From positions 3,537,001 through 3,601,000 of the forward strand of contig BSQZ01000001.1 of assembly GCA_033239005.1 (NCBI GenBank): 64,000 nt of DNA, given 5' to 3'. A program made the translations under genes and the position numbers. Positions 55,770-64,000 of the stretch are shown in pieces; position 1 is the stretch's first letter, and the number at the start of each line of letters is the position of its first letter. Under the pieces are notes generated by a model. The model saw only the letters and a list, made by a program, of their open reading frames with translations. It did no database searches and was not told the DNA's origin. The DNA is from Lamellibrachia satsuma. Its lineage: Eukaryota; Annelida; Polychaeta; Sabellida; Siboglinidae.

Positions 55770-57265
55770 GGACAAATAAACAATCTCTGTGTACCTATTG
55801 AGCCAAATCTGAATATTCATGAACAAAGAAGCAATTACACATTGTGTGAATAGGGCCATTTTCCTGATCCTATCAATACGCCAAACATCAAAGCTTGTGT
55901 GACATTGTTCAAGCCTTTTCATCCCAATTCCACTCCCCTTTTCCCAGTTCATCCAGCCACTTTTATGCAGTAATTGTGGAGTGGTTGAAGACTTCTGAGA
56001 GAAGGTCTTGGAAACATCAAACCTGCCAGGGATGAAGTGTACAGCACTTTATTTGATATATTTAAAATATTAATAAAAGGTGTGCATTCATGCACATTTG
56101 CATACAGACACATTTAGACATGCATGCAAGTATCTATGCAAGCATGTGTCGGGGAACTAATTATAAGCATCTGGTTGTATTCAGACCTTGGTTTTTTATA
56201 TGGTGTCAAATGAGACGTAAGTAATATATTCCAACTTGACTCCAATGTTGGTACAGGCCACAATGTTTTACACTAGTGGCAATGTGAAAATGGGTAGAAG
56301 ATTTTTTAATAAACACATTTACCTGGTAATAACATAATTTTTTTATTAATTAACTGAAAAGCAAAAAGCAGTAATTTAACCACTTTGTAGCCAATGCGTC
56401 ATGATCAAATAATATATACATATTGCATACTTGATATAAACACATTGTCATGCTCAAAGAGCGTTTATAAAAAGGACTTCTATTGCAGAAGCACTCTTGA
56501 TTAATATGTCAATAAGCGACTTGTAAGAACAACTGTGGCCTGTCTTCACAGGGTGTCTTCTGGTTTAGAGTGCTGGCAATAAGGTCCACCCCCTCCTGTC
56601 TGTCACCAGTCAAAAAGGGGTGGGCCATTCATTAGAAATGTGTGCTGAAAATAGACACCAGCATGGCTTCCTGTCTGATTGTCTGGGTGGTGGGGTGACA
56701 TGTTCATTCAACTGTGTAGGTGGTGCTGGAGTACCATTCGGCTAGTATTGTGACTGCTCCACCTCAATAAAGTACTCATGGCAACTGTGCCAACAGCAAT
56801 ATCCACAGCATACACCAGTGGCAACTCTAAAAGGTTGCTTTTGCTATATTGTGCATAGCATTGATGACTGCTATATATCACTCATGTGCCGCACACTGCT
56901 TCTTGCCATAGCGACTGTTCATGTCACGTGTGAGTTATTGAGAGCTGCTACCACTTGTCATCACCAACAGGAATCTATTAGTGGGCGGAGTGTGGCAGGA
57001 ATTGAGGCAGAGCTTTATTGGAAAACCATCACCAAAGGTGTGCCAGTGGTCGCGCAGGCATGCCGCGTAATTGACCTTCACGTTTTGGCTGCATGTTGCT
57101 GATAGTGGCAGCTGCTGTTGCTCATAGCGCTGATAGGAATACGGTCTGGTTCTTGGGCCTGAAACTCAGGTAGGTGTATTGGCACAGCTGCAGTGTTGAT
57201 GTCTGATGTAATTTTGTTTATGTTTAATATGGTATGTTGCATTGCATGCTGGGTAGTTATGTAAT
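55770..57265. other. Intergenic, nothing recognised
   Basis: Single-copy-looking DNA with short frames only, the longest being 94 codons at 56818-57102 (plus) without a recognised family. Confidence 0.45.
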
Positions 57266-57267
57266 TA

Positions 57268-57448
57268 CAGTGGCATCTTGCTATAAGGACTCGTGATCAA
57301 CGTGAGGAACATTCGCTTAAAAGGAACAACTCTGAAATCCTCGTTCTGACCTGCACAATTTGATATACCTGTGGATATATGAAACATTGGATATATGAAA
57401 CAGTTTGAACAAGTTTCAACATATGTCCCTTATAGCAAGAGTCAACCG
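57268..57448. mobile_element. pogo/Tigger-like MITE, about 180 bp
   Basis: The left end CAGTGGCATCTTGCTATAAG follows a TA. The right end carries CCTTATAGCAAGAGTC in inverted orientation. The shared CTTGCTATAAGG core and the CAG start fit pogo-like terminal inverted repeats with TA target sites. No transposase is present. The right target TA looks mutated. Confidence 0.6.
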
Positions 57449-57449
57449 T

Positions 57450-58315
57450 TTGTGAGGCAGCATTGAACTGTTTTGCTTATTCCACAATTATACATTGTAT
57501 TAATGTATCTTGTCAGATGTTATATGTAGATACTCTATAATAACTTGAAAAAATGTCATACATTGTGTTGACAAACATCGATGAAGCTGCTGTTGTTATG
57601 GGTGTCGGATGCTCATAGCGGGTTCGGCCGGTTTGGCAACCAATGAACAGTGAAGTGTTCTTGCTCGCATGGGCTGAATCAACAGGGTGTATAACGGGTG
57701 ACAACGGGCTCCGTGGGGCAAAATGACTGTTGTATTCTAACTGGGAAATGGGCTACAAGGTTTTCAGTAAAGTGGGCCAAACCATCAGTCTGTGTGGGTG
57801 GAAACGACTCGGATAAACCATCCACCGGTGTAGGCTGAACCCATTTTGGGCCAAACCATCTGGGAACCATAGTTATAATGTCTTTGTAGACATTGTTTAA
57901 CATCTTGGATATTCTAAAATATCTGACATATTCAGGGGTTGAGAATCTTGTAACATGGGTTTTCCTGTAGGCATTTTCATTGTTTACTAGAAAAATCACC
58001 AATAAAAATAATTCACAGATAAAACAGATAATTCTCTTCTTTTGTACATTTTTATTTTTGTCATGCAAGGATGAATCAAGTTTTTGCAATTGTGTTTGTG
58101 GTTTGATTTCATAGTTTTACGCAGATTATGAGAATGTTGATTTAATTAAAGTGTTTCATATAATACTTAGCCACACCATTATAATATTGCTGTTCCAGTC
58201 ATGTTTGTGAAACAAAGTTGTAGCCAACCGTGTTATACAAAGTGAACTTTATCTCACAGTAATGGCATTGGCCACAAATGTCACATTATGGTTGGAATTA
58301 GGTTAAAATGTGCCC
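57450..58315. other. Intergenic, nothing recognised
   Basis: A 136-codon minus-strand frame (57679-58089) has no recognised family. The phrase GGGCCAAACCATC recurs at 57773 and 57853, so part of it may be a decayed short repeat. Confidence 0.4.
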
Positions 58316-58317
58316 AC

Positions 58318-58448
58318 ACTGTGTAAATCCAAGCAGCATGAACATGTTTAAAAATAGAATTGACATACAGTCTTACACAAGTGGGCTATACATAGATTAC
58401 AAATTGTTGACTCATAGTACATCAGTGGCTTCCATGTCCACTTGCCAA
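58318..58448 (+). mobile_element. CR1 3'-end fragment
   Basis: Matches the CR1 ORF2 end and 3' UTR: AACATGTTTAAAAATAGAAT, TGGGCTATACATAGAT, and a diverged CAGTGGCTTCCATGTCCACT. No terminal TTAAAT unit is kept. Confidence 0.8.
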
Positions 58449-58449
58449 A

Positions 58450-58896
58450 TGAAAATTGTTGCTTTTTCTTCTTTTGTTGTGATCGGTGTGAAAGTGAAAT
58501 GTCCTCTTGCTCATCATGTGTTGTTATTTATAATGCATCTTAAATTTGAGTTAAAAGGTGTCTGCCACCAGTGATGTGCACTTGAATTGACTGACATAAG
58601 CAGTGCCTTCCCTTAATGAAAACATTTTAATCAGGAACAGTTGGATCATTTATTTGTGATTTTTATGACGTTTGCACACTTTATACAAAATCACAATGTT
58701 AGCCGAATTTTACTTCGTGATACTTTAATCTCAGTCATAGTGCTTTCTCTTCTGATAGCTCCTGACAGCTGGTCTTGTTATCTAAACACTCTCTCCAACG
58801 GCCAGACAAGCACTCAAGCCTACAGGATCTTGTAGCCATGGCTAACTGCATTCTTCTTGTTTAGACTTTGCATATCGGTTACTTTACACACACACA

Positions 58897-58940
<44 letters not shown>

Positions 58941-59815
58941 CACACGCACACACAAAATAAAGAGCAGTGGTAAAAAGCTAGATGAGTTATTGAGAAAGAC
59001 TGAATGGAGGTTCATCTGTTATCTTTGTGTGGTTGTGCTGGTTACTTAAACAAATTTACACCAAAAAAAACAACAGCAGTGAAAAAATAGCTGAGAAAGA
59101 CTAAATGGTTCATCTATTATCTTTATATGGTTTTCTGTGGTTTTCCTCACTGGTTATATTATTTTGATAATTGGTTCCACATTGACATAACATAATTTTT
59201 TTATCTCCCTTGTTTATAAACATACACATTCCACACCAGCATTATATAATTTGTTGAATGACTCTTAAGATTGTATCTAGTACTAAGGTAAACATGAGAT
59301 TGAGGGGTATGATGTATCATTACCGTTGTTACCATTGTGTGATTTCGGAACGTCATCAATGCATTGTTGGAGCATTTGCAATTAGCGTTATTTATCAACA
59401 GTAAGTGCATGAGTGAGTCTCGGTACATTTTCAGAAGAAAACACAGACATTTCTATTGTTGGCACAATTTGTCAACACTAGTCACGCTAACGTTCTTTCA
59501 GGTAACACTGACATGGTCTGTGTTGTTGTGTGACCGCGATGCATGACTTAACACTGTCTTTTTACCCAGCTAGTTTCTTGTCTGTATGCAGAAGGAGGCA
59601 TCCATAAGATTGCATGCATGCCAGTCCTTTTCAATAGCCACTTCATCACGAGAACACTCAACCAGTGTGAAAAACTACATTAGCATTGTCGATGAAACAT
59701 CCAGCAACAAGAGCGAGGGGTCATTTAATGTCAAGAGTCACCCACCCCTTTTCCCCGCAAAAAAAATCAGTATAAAAATTTGTTCCAAAGTGATGAAAAA
59801 AATGGTGTCGTCTTA
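58450..59815. other. Intergenic, with a CACG-type microsatellite
   Basis: A (CACG)n/(CACA)n tract lies at 58888-58954. Two similar segments near 58980-59035 and 59085-59135 (AGAAAGACT, then GGTTCATCT and ATCTTT) form a diverged direct repeat about 100 bp apart. No gene was recognised. Confidence 0.5.
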
Positions 59816-59824
59816 AAATGTGTT

Positions 59825-60797
59825 TGACTATTTATGGGCTAGGTACATCATAGATCACAGGTTCTTATACTATTTATGGGCTAGGTACATCAAAGATCAC
59901 AGGTTCTTATACTATTTATGGGCTAGGTACATCATAGATCACAGGTTCTTATACTATTTATGGTCTAGGTACATCAAAGATCACAGGTTCTTATACTATT
60001 TATGGGCTAGGTACATCAAAGATCACAGGTTCTTATACTATTTATGGGCTAGGTACATCACAGATCACAGGTTCTTATACTATTTATGGGCTGGGTACAT
60101 CACAGATCACAGGTTCTTATACTATTTATGGGCTGGGTACATCAAAGATCACAGGTTCTTATACTATTTATGGGCTGGGTACATCAAAGATCACAGGTTC
60201 TTATACTATTTATGGGCTAGGTACATCAAAGATCACAGGTTCTTATACTATTTATGGGCTAGGTACATCAAAGATCACAGGTTCTTATACTATTTATGGG
60301 CTAGGTACATCAAAGATCACAGGTTCTTATACTATTTATGGGCTAGGTACATCACAGATCACAGGTTCTTATACTATTTATGGGCTAGGTACATCAAATA
60401 TCACAGGTTCTTATATTAATTATGGGCTAGGTACATCACAGATCACAGGTTCTTATACTATTTATGGGCTGGGTACATCAAAGATCACAGGTTCTTATAC
60501 TATTTATGGGCTGGGTACATCACAGATCACAGGTTCTTATACTATTTATGGGCTAGGTACATCAAAGATCACAGGTTCTTATACTATTTATGGGCTGGGT
60601 ACATCAAAGATCTCAGGTTGTTATACTATTTATGGGCTAGGTACATCAAAGATCACAGGTTCTTATACTATATATGGGCTAGGTACAACAAAAGATCACA
60701 GGTTCTTATACTATTTATGGGCTAGGTACATCAAAGATCACAGGTTCTTATACTATTTATGGGCTAGGTACATCAAAGATCACAGGTTCTTATACTC
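59825..60797. repeat. 42-bp minisatellite, about 23 copies
   Basis: Unit includes TATTTATGGGCTAGGTACAT and CAGATCACAGGTTCTTATAC; positions vary mainly between ATCAAAG/ATCACAG/ATCATAG and CTAGG/CTGGG. The period is 14 codons, so the plus strand is open for 199 codons (59820-60419) in YYLWARYIKDHRFL-type repeats until a variant copy introduces a stop. Confidence 0.97.
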
Positions 60798-60799
60798 TT

Positions 60800-61435
60800 G
60801 GAATTTGTAATTAAATTTGTGTATTGGTGGTGGAATGTCTGTATTCTTTGCATTACATGTTCATGACGACTTTTTGATGTATATATGTTATCGTCATGCT
60901 TGTAGGAATGTGGGCTCTGAGAAACTTGCCGGACGGGGCTGTACATGTGTTCAGTTCCTGTCTGGTTTGCTTTGAGGAGCTCACATTCCTGTTAATGTTC
61001 TTCCCAAAGTGGCTGCGTGATAAGCAGTCCACTTTGCAATAAAAAACGTCATTTATTTGGCCTGTTTCAATTCATTGCTACATCGGACTTGTGTTGGTTA
61101 TTGCATAAATATAAAATTAACACACACATTTTATGGCACCATAAACCCATCAATATAGCTCTTCAGTACTTTACATATTTAATCCTAAATTAAATAAATG
61201 CATACCAGGTAGCTAAAATTAGACAAAAAGCATTGTAAATTCAATTATATAAAAAAGGTTTGCAGGCAAATCAAATATTAATCTAAGCAGATGGTTTTTA
61301 AACATCTCTTTAAATAAAAATGTCTGGTGTGTCAATTACAAAGGGAGAACAGACTGATAAAAGGAATATATGTGCAAGTGAAACAGGTAGACAGAAAGAC
61401 GTGAAACCAAGTGACAGGTGAAAGTGACAGATTAA
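60800..61435. other. Intergenic, nothing recognised
   Basis: AT-rich. No coding or repeat structure was recognised. Confidence 0.5.
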
Positions 61436-61439
61436 TGAA

Positions 61440-61735
61440 AATAGGCAATAATAATAATTTATTTATTTTGAAATAGCGAAGTGTACTCGAAAGCAAAGTG
61501 AGGTCCGTACATAAAGAAAGGAACATTCTTATATCCGGTATCCAGTCTTTGGGACAGCTCAAGGCACTTTACACTTCACCCATGGCAGACCTGATCATGC
61601 CAACGCCATCTTTTCTTTTCTGGGAAGCATTCAGGCATGCTGCAATTACAGCACAAAGACTACTTGTTTAGATATCCACCACTGTCAGTAGCCAGGTACT
61701 CATTTATGCAGCTGAGTGAAATGAAGCAACATTTT
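61440..61735 (-). mobile_element. SINE fragment, same family as 48640-48966, head missing
   Basis: Body sequence includes TTTACACTTCACCC, GGGAAGCATTCAGGCATGCT and CCAGGTACTCATTTATGCAG, with an AATAATAATAATTTATTTA tail on the left. The tRNA head expected on the right is absent; the Penelope-like element begins about 20 bp further on. Confidence 0.65.
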
Positions 61736-61756
61736 ATAAATTAAACATATAAAATA

Positions 61757-62585
61757 CATATATGAATTACAATTTTCTTCAACCACAACTATTTTGATTA
61801 CTTACTCAACGTTTCGACTGCCATCGACAGCTTTAATGAGGAATTCTGGGATGGCTAGTTCTTCCTCTGCTCACCAGTTGTCTTTCCAAGCAGGCCGTCC
61901 CATACGTTACTCAATCTATATCCCCCTCATCTCGATTCATGACTGGAGTTGCCATATGGCCTCTTTGATCCATCTGGCAATTCTGTTACGCTCTATGTCA
62001 ATCACTTTTGCCCTGTCCCAGTCTATGATGCAATTGTTCCTGTCTGCATGGTCTGTTATTGCAGATTTACGCTCTATCACCGTTCACTTTCTTCTGTTCC
62101 CTGGTAAGTCGTCTGGTTGTGATGTTTTCAACTTCTTTCTTGTGTTCTTCGAGTCTTGTTCCAAATGTTCTCCCTGTTTCGCTGACATACGTATGGTTAC
62201 AGCTCTTACAAGGGATTTGGTATGTACACAGTCTGTCTCTTTACTATCTTCCACTTTGTCCTTTGGATGCACTAGTATTCTACTGATGTTTTGATGAGGT
62301 TTAACTGATGTAGCGATCTAATGATGTTTTAAAACCCGCTGTTCTGTTGCTCCTTTGACATACGGGAGTGTGACCATACCTTTGGATTTCTCTGTGTTAT
62401 TTTCCTTCTTATCTTTAGTTTTCCCTTTATGATGTTTTCCACTTCTTTCTCTCTGTCCTCTGACTCTGATACAGTGTTGTTGCATCTATCCAGTAATGTT
62501 TTGATGAACCCCTGATGAAGGCTGCCAATGGCAGTCGAAACGTTGAGTAAGTAATCAAAATAGTTGTGGTTGAAGAAAATCAGAA

Positions 62586-62594
<9 letters not shown>
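61757..62594 (-). mobile_element. Penelope-like element fragment with GIY-YIG domain and inverted ends
   Basis: The minus strand reads the RT C-terminal region (RCNNTVSESEDREKEVENII, near 62470) and, after breaks, ILVHPKDKVEDSKETDC, then YQIPCKSCNHTYVSETGR and FGTRLEEHKKEVE (GIY-YIG endonuclease with its Cys pair, near 62140-62230), and further on SAITDHADRNNCIIDWD and RIARWIKEAIW. Stops and frameshifts show that it is inactive. The two ends (61757-61840 and 62512-62594) are about 75-bp inverted copies of each other, like Penelope terminal repeats in inverted arrangement. Most of the RT is missing. Confidence 0.85.
62512..62545 (+). ncRNA. Hammerhead-ribozyme-like core in the Penelope terminal repeat
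   Basis: CTGATGA (62512-62518) is followed by a 7-bp hairpin (62520-62526 with 62530-62536, loop AAT) and then GAAAC (62537-62541), the conserved order of a hammerhead core. An extra A (62519) sits before the hairpin. A convincing stem I and cleavage triplet could not be assigned by eye. Hammerhead motifs are known in Penelope terminal repeats. Confidence 0.5.
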
Positions 62595-62671
<77 letters not shown>

Positions 62672-62846
62672 TTTTGCACATGATGACCACTCCACGATGT
62701 AAATTAACTACAGGCTGAAGTTCTAATTTCATAACAGCACTCCTGTAATGGGTAGAGCATACTGAATGTGTGTGTAATTCAGTAATTCAGTTTGACCCGG
62801 GAAATACTTGAATGCAATCTAGTATTAATACACAGGCTTGATGGAA

Positions 62847-62897
<51 letters not shown>

Positions 62898-62941
62898 CTA
62901 ATATGGGAGTATATATATAATATATGTGTGTGTATGTACTT

Positions 62942-63005
<64 letters not shown>
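62589..63005. repeat. Three long (TA)n microsatellites
   Basis: TA runs at 62589-62667, 62849-62891 and 62945-63005. The first follows directly on the Penelope-like end. The stretch between them (62670-62848) holds nothing recognised. Confidence 0.97.
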
Positions 63006-63009
<4 letters not shown>

Positions 63010-63638
63010 GTCAACTTGATGAACATTCACGACTAATACAAAATACATTTAAAAAAATTTTATCAGTAAAATTTATTTAAGGGTAAACTAATTAAATAAC
63101 ATATAAAGCTATGAACAGTTATGTGATTAAAAAGTCAAATTAAAATGAACTTTGGCAAGAATAAAGAATATAATATTATGCATTTTTAAATATTAATTTT
63201 TCAACATAGAAGATGAGGTTTTGGAATGGGATATAAAATTCTGGGAAATGGTCCCAGGAAAAGGCTGTGGGAAAGTATGACAGATGTGGGAGAGATTAAT
63301 GAGGAGGTGAGAAATTGAAGGAACCTGGTGTAGTAGTAAAACTGGGAAAAGGAAGACAGCAGGGAACGAAGAAACGGAAGGTGTTTGATGAATCATCAGA
63401 GTTGGTATGTGGTACACGCAACATCTTCTATCTTCTCACTGCTCACTATGTAATGTTGTCAATGATTCACTTCACGTCATCCCAAGACTGGGATAGTCAC
63501 AGGAGTGTTGTTTACACAGAGCCTGGTTTGTCTTCTGCTATGCATAGCAAAGTCGGTAGGTTTAGATTGGTCTATCCCTGGAAGTTGTCCAGCCAGTTTT
63601 TCTTTTGGCAGCCATGTCGTTTCTAGCTCTCCAGAGTG
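63006..63638. other. Intergenic, nothing recognised
   Basis: A 103-codon plus-strand frame (63315-63626) contains KLGKGRQQGTKKRKVFDE but matches no family I know. Confidence 0.4.
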
Positions 63639-63639
63639 T

Positions 63640-63782
63640 CCTGTAGGATGGTCTTTGAAATGGTGTTTGAAATGGTGTTGTGTAAGAAGATGTGTCAGGT
63701 GATGCATCAGGTGATGGGTCGGGTGATGTGTCGGGTGATATGTTGGGTGATGTTTCGAGTGATGTGTCAGGTGATGTGGCCA
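63640..63782. repeat. ~10-bp tandem repeat
   Basis: Irregular copies of GTGATGTGTCGG, GTGATGCATCAG and related units. Confidence 0.85.
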
Positions 63783-63865
63783 AATCAGGAGAGTCATTTC
63801 ACCGTTGTCAACAAGGGCTCTTGCTTTCCAGCAAGGGAATCCACTGGCTGTCTCATGAATTCGTT

Positions 63866-64000
63866 CATTCTGCGTTCAGTGTAGGACACACTTGTAGTTC
63901 TGTGTTCAGTGTAGGATGCACTTGTAGTTTTGTGTTCAGTGTAGGATGCACTTGTAGTTCTGTGTTCAGTGTAGGACACACTTGTAGTTCTGCATTCAGT
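63866..64000. repeat. 30-bp minisatellite reaching the right edge
   Basis: Unit TCTGTGTTCAGTGTAGGA plus (CA/TG)CACTTGTAGT, about 4.5 copies visible, continuing off the window. It is open on the minus strand as 10-residue SYTEHKTTSA repeats because of the period. Confidence 0.95.

Overview
The window is eukaryotic nuclear DNA from an invertebrate. It has long introns with GT/AG junctions, AT-rich spacers, tRNA-headed SINEs, and CR1-, L2- and Penelope-type retroelements. Tandem repeats fill about a quarter of the sequence by rough estimate. The mix fits a lophotrochozoan, possibly a mollusc, but no species can be named from the sequence alone.

Two conserved genes can be rebuilt exon by exon with matching splice phases. 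Positions 1383-10224 (minus strand) hold the first eleven coding exons (428 codons) of NDOR1, the NADPH-dependent diflavin oxidoreductase of cytosolic Fe-S cluster assembly; its C-terminal NADPH-binding part lies off the left edge. Positions 11438-23053 (plus strand) hold a complete four-exon TSEN15, the small non-catalytic subunit of the tRNA-splicing endonuclease (191 aa). The two genes are head to head, 1.2 kb apart, with a CpG-rich stretch over the first TSEN15 exon. I see no biochemical link between the two products beyond this layout.

TSEN15 intron 1 is 9.3 kb and carries a nearly complete but frame-broken CR1 LINE (about 13860-18395), with a zinc-finger plus SGNH-esterase ORF1 and an endonuclease/reverse-transcriptase ORF2. 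Older LINE debris lies around it. From 23.1 kb to the right edge I recognise no intact host gene. This part alternates between minisatellites (23725-27290, 30638-31589, 34425-35870, 36432-39550, 40610-46160, 48668-50690, 59825-60795, 63640-64000) and retroelement remains. The remains are an L2-type LINE (27485-30603, minus) with a CR1 3' fragment nested inside it, a degenerate multi-copy ORF family (32340-33240, minus), an RT fragment (33945-34440, minus), a tRNA-headed SINE (48640-48966), a CR1 copy split into oppositely oriented halves (53469-55765), a pogo-like MITE (57268-57448), and a Penelope-like element with a GIY-YIG domain and inverted ends (61757-62594).

The most unusual features are structural: minisatellites that arose inside a SINE or picked up LINE sequence, a 5.5-kb 23-bp satellite whose left edge begins with an inverted monomer, a hammerhead-like motif kept in only one Penelope end, an intron repeat that leaves the NDOR1 frame open, and the inverted CR1 copy with a microhomology junction.
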